Shown here: piece by piece, positions 1 to 6,046 of the stretch
Position numbering within the stretch: position 1 is the first letter of the stretch
Layout: each line of letters starts with the position of its first letter
Assembly: GCA_937872125.1 (NCBI GenBank)
Contig: CALMNY010000101.1
Coordinates: forward strand, 1-12,286
Source: an uncultured Candidatus Competibacteraceae bacterium
Lineage (GTDB): Bacteria; Pseudomonadota; Gammaproteobacteria; Competibacterales; Competibacteraceae
DNA: 12,286 bases
Reading direction: 5' to 3'
Notes under the pieces: model-generated
Told to the model about the DNA's origin: nothing
Database searches by the model: none
What the model saw: only the letters and a program-made list of their open reading frames with translations
Position numbers and translations under genes: made by a program

Positions 1-809
1 TCGGTCATGAAGTGGGCGTCGGGGGTGCGGGTCTGCGGGACGTTGGAGCCCCACATCATCAGGAAGGTGGAGTTGTACCAGTCGGCCGATTCCGGCACGT
101 CGGTCTGTTCGCCCCAGATCATCGGGCTGGCCGGCGGCAGGTCGCAGTACCAGTCATAGAACGAACCGCACGCGCCGCCGATGAGCGACAGGTAACGGGA
201 GCCGGCGGCGTAGGAAATCATGGACATCGCCGGAATCGGCGAGAAGCCGTAGATGCGATCCGGGCCGTATTTCTTGGCGGTGTAGACGTTGGCGGCGGCG
301 ATCAGCGGGTTCACTTCCTCCCACGTCGAGCGGACGAAGCCGCCCAGCCCGCGCTTGGTCTTGTATTCGTTCGCCTTGGCCGGGTCCTCGACGATGGAGG
401 CCCAGGCGTCCACCGGGTCTTTCTTCTGCGCCAGCGCCTCGCGCCACAGCTTGAGCAACCGCCCGCGCACCATCGGGTATTTCACCCGGTTGGCGCTGTA
501 CAGGTACCAGCTATAGGACGCTCCGCGCTGACAACCACGCGGCTCGTGGTTGGGCAGATCGTCGCGGGTGCGGGGGTAGTCGGTCTGCTGGGTTTCCCAG
601 GTGACCAGCCCGTTCTTGACGTAAATCTTCCAGCTACAGGAGCCGGTGCAGTTCACGCCGTGGGTGGAGCGCACGATCTTGTCGTGCTGCCAGCGGGCGC
701 GGTAGGCGTCTTCCCAGCCGCGATCCTCTTGGGTGACGATGCCGTGATCGCCGGAAAAAGTGTCGGTGACTTTCTTTAGGAAATTCAGCCGGTCGAGAAA
801 ATGACTCAT
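1..809 (-). CDS. narG: Respiratory nitrate reductase alpha subunit NarG, N-terminal 269 residues (truncated by the window edge)
   Basis: Catalytic molybdenum subunit of the membrane-bound, cytoplasm-facing nitrate reductase NarGHI, which reduces nitrate to nitrite with quinol electrons. The gene begins at the ATG at 809 and runs off the left edge. The start [10 protein letters not shown] matches the usual NarG N-terminus, and a GAGG Shine-Dalgarno core lies 9 nt upstream. Visible family residues are the FS0 [4Fe-4S] ligands His50, Cys54, Cys58 and Cys93 (in [13 protein letters not shown] and [10 protein letters not shown]) and Asp223 in YCDLPPASP, the aspartate that ligates molybdenum in E. 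coli NarG. The conserved stretches [21 protein letters not shown] and [15 protein letters not shown] are intact. There is no twin-arginine signal, as expected for the cytoplasmic enzyme rather than the archaeal-type exported one. It lies 127 bp downstream of the NarK2-type gene on the same strand and is probably transcribed with the narK genes. narH, narJ and narI are expected beyond the edge. Confidence 0.97.
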   Translation of the reverse strand, partial: MSHFLDRLNFLKKVTDTFSGDHGIVTQEDRGWEDAYRARWQHDKIVRSTHGVNCTGSCSWKIYVKNGLVTWETQQTDYPRTRDDLPNHEPRGCQRGASYSWYLYSANRVKYPMVRGRLLKLWREALAQKKDPVDAWASIVEDPAKANEYKTKRGLGGFVRSTWEEVNPLIAAANVYTAKKYGPDRIYGFSPIPAMSMISYAAGSRYLSLIGGACGSFYDWYCDLPPASPMIWGEQTDVPESADWYNSTFLMMWGSNVPQTRTPDAHFMT

Positions 810-831
810 AGCAATTGACCTCGGATGAAAC

Positions 832-923
832 GTAGGTTGGGTTAGGCCGTCAGGCCGTAACCCAACAGGGTTATGGTTATGCGCCCCATGTTGGGTTACG
901 CGCTGCGCGCTAACCCAACCTAC
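832..923. repeat. REP-like double-hairpin palindromic element between narK2 and narG
   Basis: The outer arms GTAGGTTGGGTTAG (832-845) and CTAACCCAACCTAC (910-923) are perfect 14-bp inverted repeats. Each half is also a hairpin: GTTGGGTTA 836-844 pairs with TAACCCAAC 858-866, and GTTGGGTTA 890-898 pairs with TAACCCAAC 911-919. The two inner arms, GTAACCCAAC 857-866 and GTTGGGTTAC 890-899, also pair. The RNA could therefore fold as one long stem or as two adjacent hairpins. The GGTTGGGTTA core recalls dispersed palindromic repeats known from many proteobacterial and cyanobacterial genomes. It occupies most of the 127-bp gap, and in mRNA it would sit just before the narG ribosome-binding site. 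It could act as an exonuclease block or partial terminator, which is inference. Confidence 0.8.
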
Positions 924-936
924 TATTACTCCCTGA

Positions 937-2298
937 TTAACAAGGTTTCTCCGCCCCTTTACGGGCGTAGTACCACCAGTTGATGGCGATGTTGAACAGA
1001 TAAAACACTGCCGCACCGTAGAAGAAGGCGTTGGGCGAGCCGGTCGAAGCGAACGACCAGCCGATCAGCATCCCGAAGATGAAGGGGCCGAACGAAGCCA
1101 TCGCCGCCGTCCAGCCGATGATGCCGCCGGCCTGGCGCGGCTCGAAGATCATTGGCATCTGCTTGAAGGTGCTGGCGTTGCCGAACCCGCTGAAGAAGAA
1201 CACGCCCAGCATCATTCCAACGAACAGCGAGAACTGCTCCATTCCAGTCGTCGGATCCGGATGGGTGTAGAAAGTCACGCCGATGGTGCAGGCCAACAGA
1301 CCGATGCCCGACCAGTGCGTGACAATGGCTCCGCCCAGCTTGTCAGAGATCGGGCCGGCGATGACGCGGGCGGCGGCGCCGACCAGCGGGCCGAGGAAGG
1401 CGTAGGTCAGCGGATCGGGGCCACCGGGTAGACCAGTGTAAAGTTGTTTGATCATCAACGGGAAGGTGGCGGCAAAGCCGGAGAACGAACCGAAGGTCAT
1501 GATGTACAGCGAGGTCATCCAAAACCCGTGGATGTTGCTGGGGTGGAAGATGTCGAGTTGTTCCCGGAAATTGGCTCGCACCGGCACCGACTTCAGCATG
1601 AACCAGGCCGCGATGGCGAACACCACGATGAACGGCACGTAGATCAACGCCGCGTTTTGCAACCACATCGGCTTGGTAGCGGCGCCCGGCACGGAAGGAA
1701 TAAAGGTTTGAGACGCGCCGGCCAGCGTACCGAACAGGGCGAAACCGATGATCCACGGCGTCACGAACTGCACCACGCTAACCCCGAAATTGCCGATGCC
1801 GGCCTGAATCGCCAGCGCCGTACCCTGGAGCCGCTTCGGGAAAAACAAGCTGGTCGAGGGCATGAATGACGAGAAATTACCGCCGCCCAAGCCGGCCAGG
1901 AAAGACAGCAAAAGCAGTACCCAATAAGGCGTAGTCGGGTCCTGAATCGCGTAGAACCAGCCCAGCGCCGGAATCAGCAGCGACAGGGTCGAGAAGGTCA
2001 CCACGTGGCGGGTGCCGTACAGCGGAACCAGGAAGGTGTGAATGGCGCGCAGAATACCGGCGGCCAGCCCCGGCATCGCCGCCAGCCAGAACAACTGGTT
2101 CGGCGTCAGTTTGAAGCCGATGTTGGGCAGGCGCACCACCAGGGCGCTAACCACGAACCAGACGATGAACGCCATCATCAGGTTCAAGGTGGTGATGGTC
2201 AGTGTCTTCCAGGCCAGCGGCTTGCCGGTGGTTTCCCAGAACGCCGGGTCTTCCGGAGTCCAGGTACTCAACCAGGTGCGGGGGTTGTGTTCGGACAT
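937..2298 (-). CDS. narK2: NarK2-type nitrate/nitrite transporter (MFS), stand-alone
   Basis: Inner-membrane major facilitator of the nitrate/nitrite porter family, 453 aa with about 12 hydrophobic helices. Family landmarks are the substrate-binding arginines Arg84 (GILRAIHTF, helix 2) and Arg311 (AAARVIAGP, helix 8), and the two nitrate signatures around 166-178 ([13 protein letters not shown]) and 370-380 ([11 protein letters not shown]). A soluble N-terminal extension of about 30 residues ([15 protein letters not shown]) precedes helix 1, and the protein ends in the Pro-Cys tail also found on the fused transporter. Sequence and position resemble NarK2, regarded as a nitrate/nitrite exchanger; the direction of transport is not provable from sequence. 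It starts at ATG 2298, with a weak GGAG about 12 nt upstream. It lies between the fused narK (101-bp gap) and narG (127-bp gap), all on the minus strand, consistent with one operon. Confidence 0.93.
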   Translation of the reverse strand: MSEHNPRTWLSTWTPEDPAFWETTGKPLAWKTLTITTLNLMMAFIVWFVVSALVVRLPNIGFKLTPNQLFWLAAMPGLAAGILRAIHTFLVPLYGTRHVVTFSTLSLLIPALGWFYAIQDPTTPYWVLLLLSFLAGLGGGNFSSFMPSTSLFFPKRLQGTALAIQAGIGNFGVSVVQFVTPWIIGFALFGTLAGASQTFIPSVPGAATKPMWLQNAALIYVPFIVVFAIAAWFMLKSVPVRANFREQLDIFHPSNIHGFWMTSLYIMTFGSFSGFAATFPLMIKQLYTGLPGGPDPLTYAFLGPLVGAAARVIAGPISDKLGGAIVTHWSGIGLLACTIGVTFYTHPDPTTGMEQFSLFVGMMLGVFFFSGFGNASTFKQMPMIFEPRQAGGIIGWTAAMASFGPFIFGMLIGWSFASTGSPNAFFYGAAVFYLFNIAINWWYYARKGAEKPC

Positions 2299-2345
2299 AT
2301 CGTTTTCGTGCTCCAGTCGCGGAAAAGAAATTTATTGGATTCGGT

Positions 2346-2398
2346 AAATCCCCCCGGCTTCGCCACCCCCCTTTTCCAAAGGGGGGTTGGGGGGATTT
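2346..2398. repeat. Poly-C/poly-G cruciform-forming intergenic repeat between the two narK genes
   Basis: Outer arms AAATCCCCCC (2346-2355) and GGGGGGATTT (2389-2398) are a perfect 10-bp inverted repeat. They enclose a mini-hairpin GGC-TTC-GCC (2356-2364) and a stem of 10 bp, 2365-2374 against 2378-2387, with a 3-nt loop. The fold is a three-arm, clover-like structure. It ends 2 bp before the stop codon of the fused narK and fills half of the 101-bp gap to narK2. It looks like a mobile or dispersed bacterial repeat of the AAATCCCCC type rather than a classical terminator, since no U-tract follows on the transcribed strand. It could still tune expression of the downstream genes. Confidence 0.75.
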
Positions 2399-2399
2399 C

Positions 2400-5093
2400 T
2401 CAGCAAGGCACCTCGGCTTCCTTGCGCGAATACCATTTCCAGGTGATCCACAGGCAACTCAGATAGAACAGGCTGAAGAAAATCAGCGCGCTCTGGAACC
2501 CGCCGGTCAGCCCGATGGACGTGCCATAGGCGATGGGGATGAAGAACCCGCCGAACGCGGCGACCGCCGAACTGAAGCCCAGCGTCGCGGCGGCCTCGGT
2601 GATTCCCATGCGCCGCGCCTGCTCCTGCGCCGCCTCGCCCTGGCCAGCCGCTTCCCGCTCGCGCAGGGTGCGGAAGATGGTCGGGATCATGCGGAAGGTG
2701 GAGCCGTTGCCGATGCCCGCGCCCAGGAACAGCACCAGGAACATCAGCACGAACCCCACCACGCTGCCGCCGCCCTCCGCGCCGGGCAGGAACAGCAGGG
2801 CGCCCAGCGGAGCCACCGCCATGACCACGAAGCTCCAGAAGGTGATCGCCGCGCCGCCCTGCCGGTCGGCCAGCCAGCCGCCGATGGGCCGCACCAGCGC
2901 CGCCAGCAGCGGGCCGATGAAGGCGAACTTGAAGGCGTCCACCGTCGGAAACTCGGTGTTGACCAGCATCGGGAAGGCGGCGGCCAGCCCGATGAACGAG
3001 CCGAAGGTGCCGGTGTAAAGCCAGCTCATCAACCACTGGTGCTTGTGCTTCATGATCGCCACCTGCTCGGCGAAGCCGGCCTTGACCCTGGCGATGTTGT
3101 CCATGCCGAAGTAAGCGGCGACGGCGGCGGCGACGATGAACGGCACCCAGATGAAGCCGGCGTTCTGCAACCAGATTTGCGTGGTCGCGCCGCTGTCATC
3201 GGTCAGATTCTGGGCGCTGCCGCCCAGAATCAACAACGCTCCGCCATAAATCGCAATCGGGGTGATCAACTGCGCCAGCCCGACGCCGAGGTTGCCGACG
3301 CCGGCATTCAGGCCCAGCGCGGTGCCTTGCATCCGCTGCGGGTAGAAGAAGCTGATGTTGGCCATGCTGGAGGAGAAGTTGCCCGCTCCCAGGCCGCACA
3401 GCAGGGCAATCACCACGAACACCGCGTAGTTGGTGTTGACGTCCTGCACCGCGACACCGATCCACAACGTCGGCAGCAGCAACAGGGCGGTGCTGAACAC
3501 GGTCCAGTTGCGCCCGCCGAAGATCGGCACCACGAAGGAATACAGCACCCGGAACAACGCGCCGGACAGGCCGGGCAGCGCCGCCAGCCAGAACAACTGG
3601 TTCGGGGTGAACTGGAAGCCGACCTTGGGCAGCTTGACCACGATCACGCTCCACACCACCCAGACCGCGAAGGCCAGCAGCAGGGCAGGCATGGACAGCC
3701 ACAGGTTGCGGTTGGCGACGCGCCGGCCCATCTGTTGCCAGAAGCCCTCGTCGTCCGGCCGCCAGTCCACCAGCAAATGCCGGCGACGATGCACCCGGTC
3801 GGCCAGTTCGGCGCCCGCCAGTTCGGCGCGAACGTCGGCGTGGCGGTCCAGAATGTCTTCGCGCTCGTTCTTCTCGGCCACCCAGGTCCAGAGCATGGTG
3901 ACCACCACCAGCAGGAACATCAGCATGAAGCAACTGCTGCGCACGCCGATGGCGTCGGCGGCGACGCCGAACATGATCGGCAGGACGAAGCCGCCCAGGC
4001 CGCCGATGAGGCCGACAATGCCGCCGACCACGCCCATCTGGGTGGGATAATGATCGGCCAGGCTGCGATAGACGCTGGCCTTGCCGAAGCCCTGCGCCAT
4101 GCCGACGACGAACACCAGCACCGTGAACAGGATGACGCCCACCGCCAGATTGACCGAGACTTCACCCTTGATGCCGTGAATGACCAGGGTGGTAGGCGGA
4201 TAGCTGAGCAGGAACAGGCTAATCAGGCTGATCCACAGCACCCACCAGGTGACGGTGTTGCCGCCCCACTTGTCCGAAGCCCAGCCGCCCAGGGCGCGGA
4301 TCGCGCCGGAAGGCAAGTCGAAGAAGATGGTCAGGAACGCGGCGGTGGCCAGCGGCAGGCCGTATTCGCCGACGTAGTACTTGGGCAGCCACAGCGCCAG
4401 CGCCACGAAACCGCCGAACACGAAGGCGTAAGCCAGGCCAAAGCGCCACACCCGGGGATCAACCAGCGGCATGAGCTGCTGGCCCAGGGACGGGCGGGGC
4501 CGATTCTCCTGTTCGCCCTTTTCGTGCAGCGGGTCGGTGTAGGTGAAGAACCAGAACAGCACGGCCATGACCACCATGGCGACGGCGTAAACCCTGGGCA
4601 CCATCTGCCAGGCGCCGGTGGCGGCAATGATCATGGGGGCGATGAACTTGGTCAGCGAGGAACCGGCGTTGCCGGCGCCGAAAATGCCCATCGCCGTGCC
4701 CTGCCGCTCCTTGCTGAACCAGGCCGAGGTGTAGGCGATGCCGACCGCGAACGAACCGCCGGCCAGCCCGACGAACAGCCCCAGCACCAGGTATTGCCAG
4801 TACTCGGTGGCGTAGGAGACCAGCCAGGTCGGAATCGACACCAGGAGCATCTGGATGAAGAAAATGATCCGCCCGCCGTAGCGGTCGGTCAGGAGGCCCA
4901 GCGGCAGGCGCACCAGCGAACCAGTCAGGATCGGGGTGGCCACCAGCAGGCCGAATTCGGTTTCGTTGAGATTCAGTTCGGCCTTGATCTTGATCCCAAT
5001 CACGGAAAACATGACCCACACGGCGAAATTCACCGCGAAGGCCATGGTGTTCATTGTTAGAACAGAAATTTGTTTTTTTTGAAGCGTAGCCAT
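2400..5093 (-). CDS. narK: Fused two-domain nitrate/nitrite transporter NarK (NarK1-NarK2 fusion)
   Basis: An 897-aa inner-membrane protein in which two complete MFS nitrate transporters are joined, about 24 helices in all. Domain 1 (about 1-406) is NarK1-like, the type linked to nitrate/proton symport; it has Arg62 and Arg266 and nitrate signatures near 139-148 (GAGNAGSSLT) and 332-340. Domain 2 (about 455-897) is NarK2-like, linked to nitrate/nitrite exchange; it has Arg515 and Arg735 and signatures near 595-608 and 790-800, and ends in EAEVPC. The linker (about 407-455) is charged and arginine-rich (ADRVHRRRH). The same fusion is described in Paracoccus denitrificans, where one half starts uptake and the other sustains exchange. 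The start at ATG 5093 is supported by a GAGG core 6 nt upstream and by the FNR-type promoter before it. Domain 2 contains an inserted charged loop near 810-828 (REREAAGQGEAAQEQARR). It is the first gene of the narK-narK2-narG unit. Confidence 0.95.
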   Translation of the reverse strand: MATLQKKQISVLTMNTMAFAVNFAVWVMFSVIGIKIKAELNLNETEFGLLVATPILTGSLVRLPLGLLTDRYGGRIIFFIQMLLVSIPTWLVSYATEYWQYLVLGLFVGLAGGSFAVGIAYTSAWFSKERQGTAMGIFGAGNAGSSLTKFIAPMIIAATGAWQMVPRVYAVAMVVMAVLFWFFTYTDPLHEKGEQENRPRPSLGQQLMPLVDPRVWRFGLAYAFVFGGFVALALWLPKYYVGEYGLPLATAAFLTIFFDLPSGAIRALGGWASDKWGGNTVTWWVLWISLISLFLLSYPPTTLVIHGIKGEVSVNLAVGVILFTVLVFVVGMAQGFGKASVYRSLADHYPTQMGVVGGIVGLIGGLGGFVLPIMFGVAADAIGVRSSCFMLMFLLVVVTMLWTWVAEKNEREDILDRHADVRAELAGAELADRVHRRRHLLVDWRPDDEGFWQQMGRRVANRNLWLSMPALLLAFAVWVVWSVIVVKLPKVGFQFTPNQLFWLAALPGLSGALFRVLYSFVVPIFGGRNWTVFSTALLLLPTLWIGVAVQDVNTNYAVFVVIALLCGLGAGNFSSSMANISFFYPQRMQGTALGLNAGVGNLGVGLAQLITPIAIYGGALLILGGSAQNLTDDSGATTQIWLQNAGFIWVPFIVAAAVAAYFGMDNIARVKAGFAEQVAIMKHKHQWLMSWLYTGTFGSFIGLAAAFPMLVNTEFPTVDAFKFAFIGPLLAALVRPIGGWLADRQGGAAITFWSFVVMAVAPLGALLFLPGAEGGGSVVGFVLMFLVLFLGAGIGNGSTFRMIPTIFRTLREREAAGQGEAAQEQARRMGITEAAATLGFSSAVAAFGGFFIPIAYGTSIGLTGGFQSALIFFSLFYLSCLWITWKWYSRKEAEVPC

Positions 5094-5123
5094 GGCGGAC
5101 CTCGCGAAAATGCTGCGAGTGCG

Positions 5124-5129
5124 ATATTA
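5124..5129 (-). promoter_or_regulatory. Predicted -10 element of the narK-narK2-narG operon
   Basis: On the minus strand this reads TAATAT, five of six matches to TATAAT. A start site about 7 nt downstream, near 5116, would give a 5' leader of about 23 nt ending in GAGG-N6-ATG of narK. It would also put the FNR-type palindrome centre (5157.5) at about -41.5, the classic class II activator position. No convincing -35 hexamer is seen, as usual for FNR-dependent promoters. The start site is inferred, not measured. Confidence 0.6.
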
Positions 5130-5144
5130 CGCATACCAAAGGCT

Positions 5145-5170
5145 TAAACCTTGATATTTATCAAGGTTTA
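5145..5170. promoter_or_regulatory. FNR/ANR-type binding site upstream of narK
   Basis: The core is a perfect FNR box, TTGAT-ATTT-ATCAA (5151-5164). It lies within a longer perfect palindrome with 11-bp arms TAAACCTTGAT (5145-5155) and ATCAAGGTTTA (5160-5170). Its centre is 41 to 42 bp upstream of the predicted narK start site. This predicts oxygen-limited activation of the narK-narK2-narG operon by an FNR/ANR/Dnr-type regulator. Sequence alone cannot separate members of that family. Confidence 0.85.
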
Positions 5171-5203
5171 TCAGTCACTTTTGGGAGGTCCGCAATGAAA
5201 ATA

Positions 5204-5219
5204 TACTACTTTGGAGGTA
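5204..5219. promoter_or_regulatory. NarL 7-2-7 binding site
   Basis: TACTACT (5204-5210), two bases, then GGAGGTA (5213-5219). The left heptamer matches the NarL consensus TACYNMT in all seven positions. The right one, read as TACCTCC on the other strand, matches six. The inverted 7-2-7 spacing is the arrangement preferred by NarL dimers. The centre is about 95 bp upstream of the predicted narK start site, close to the -89 site of the E. coli narG promoter. The NarL gene lies next door. Confidence 0.6.
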
Positions 5220-5235
5220 TTCAGTTATTTTTATT

Positions 5236-5248
5236 CAAGTTTATGATT
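5236..5248 (-). promoter_or_regulatory. Possible IHF binding site between NarL sites
   Basis: The minus strand reads AATCATAAACTTG, matching 12 of 13 positions of the IHF consensus WATCARNNNNTTR (one mismatch at the R). It sits in a strongly AT-rich run, with 8 G/C among the 60 bases 5221-5280. Its position, about -126 from the predicted narK start, is where E. coli narG has IHF. AT-rich DNA gives such matches easily, so positional agreement is the main support. Confidence 0.4.
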
Positions 5249-5314
5249 TATATTATTTTATTATAAATAAAACTTCGATTTTTAGGTGTTGTGGTTCGAT
5301 TCTGGTAACTCTTT

Positions 5315-5337
5315 AGTGGTATCTCGGAATACCTAGT
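5315..5337. promoter_or_regulatory. Distal NarL heptamer(s), about -202 from narK
   Basis: AGTGGTA at 5315-5321 reads TACCACT on the minus strand, a seven-of-seven match to the NarL heptamer TACYNMT. TACCTAG at 5331-5337 on the plus strand matches six of seven. Together they form GGTAT-N6-ATACC. The distance to the predicted narK start (about -202) is similar to the far-upstream NarL site (-195) of E. coli narG, which is brought to the promoter by IHF bending. Heptamers are short, so chance is not excluded. Confidence 0.4.
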
Positions 5338-5395
5338 AAATTTTCACGGTCTTCCATTCGCAGGTTTGTAACCTTTAAAAACTATTTGTTCTTCA

Positions 5396-6046
5396 TTATT
5401 TACGAAAACCGCTTCTGACCGCCCAGATCGCTGCCTCGACCCGCGACGCCAAATCCAGTTTGTGTAACAAATGTTTAACATGAACCTTCACAGTGCCCTC
5501 GGTGATTTTCAACTCGCGGGCGATCAGCTTGTTGCTGTGGCCCACGGCGATTAGCGCAAGAATCTCTCGTTCCCGCTCGGTGAGTCTGACGCTGTCCACC
5601 GGTTTGGGCTGGTTTTCACGGCGCAGAGCGTCAGCCAGGATCTCGGCAACCCGCTCGCCAAGCGCCATCCGGCCTTGCGCCGCGGCTTTGAGGCTGTCAA
5701 GCACCTCCTCGGGCTCCATGTCCTTGAGCAGATAGCCGTCGGCGCCGGCGCGCAGCGCCGCGACTACGTCGTCCTCGTGATCGGAAACGGTGAGGATGAT
5801 CACCCGGGCGTCCGAATCGGCGGCCTTGAGCGCTTTCAGTGTGTCCAGCCCGCTCAAACCGCGCATATTCAGGTCCAATAGAATCAAATCGGGCTGGAGT
5901 CGGCGAGCCAGTTCCAGTCCCTGGCGGCCATCGCCGGCCTCGCCGACGACGCGCAGGGAGTCCTCGAGAGCGATGAGTTGCAAAATCCCCTTGCGCATCA
6001 ATGGATGATCATCAATAACCAACACCGTCTGAACGTCGTCAAGCAT
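5396..6046 (-). CDS. narL: Nitrate/nitrite response regulator NarL
   Basis: DNA-binding response regulator, 216 aa from ATG 6046, the same length as E. coli NarL. The receiver domain spans about 6-125, with acidic pocket Asp12/Asp13, phospho-acceptor Asp58 (LILLDLNMRG), Thr86 and Lys108. A LuxR/GerE helix-turn-helix spans about 153-212 (LTEREREILALIAVGHSNK, then the recognition helix in EGTVKVHVKHLLHKL). The KVHVK segment retains the lysine and valine contacts known for NarL. The frame stays open upstream to 6271, but that extension lies entirely within narX and lacks domain similarity. The chosen ATG has a GAGG core upstream and overlaps the narX stop by 8 nt (ATGCTTGA), typical of translational coupling. 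Cognate of NarX; expected target is the narK-narG promoter just downstream. No convincing terminator follows, so some read-through into narK is possible. Confidence 0.96.
   Translation of the reverse strand: MLDDVQTVLVIDDHPLMRKGILQLIALEDSLRVVGEAGDGRQGLELARRLQPDLILLDLNMRGLSGLDTLKALKAADSDARVIILTVSDHEDDVVAALRAGADGYLLKDMEPEEVLDSLKAAAQGRMALGERVAEILADALRRENQPKPVDSVRLTEREREILALIAVGHSNKLIARELKITEGTVKVHVKHLLHKLDLASRVEAAIWAVRSGFRK

Noticed and set aside
12..779. A 255-codon plus-strand open frame opposite narG
   Set aside because: The minus strand encodes unmistakable NarG with its Fe-S and Mo ligands; the plus frame is a shadow.
2202..5060. A 952-codon open frame on the plus strand, antisense to the fused narK and part of narK2
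   Set aside because: It mirrors high-GC codon bias of the opposite strand. Its product is dominated by His, Gln, Gly, Arg and Asp with no domain or membrane pattern, whereas the minus strand gives a complete, motif-bearing transporter.
5195..5266. A 23-codon hydrophobic peptide frame (MKIYYFGGIQ start) with a good GGGAGG Shine-Dalgarno
   Set aside because: It overlaps the NarL 7-2-7 and IHF-like sites in very AT-rich DNA where short open frames arise by chance, and no plus-strand promoter is evident. Not annotated as a gene, though the inverted leader copy is listed as a finding.
5284..5310. GGTTCGATTC (5293-5302), resembling a tRNA T-loop
   Set aside because: The flanking bases do not form the 5-bp T-stem and no acceptor, D or anticodon arms are found around it.
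5362..5374. Hairpin AGGTT-TGT-AACCT as a narL terminator
   Set aside because: The stem is only 5 bp and weak. On the transcribed (minus) strand the T-run lies before, not after, the hairpin.
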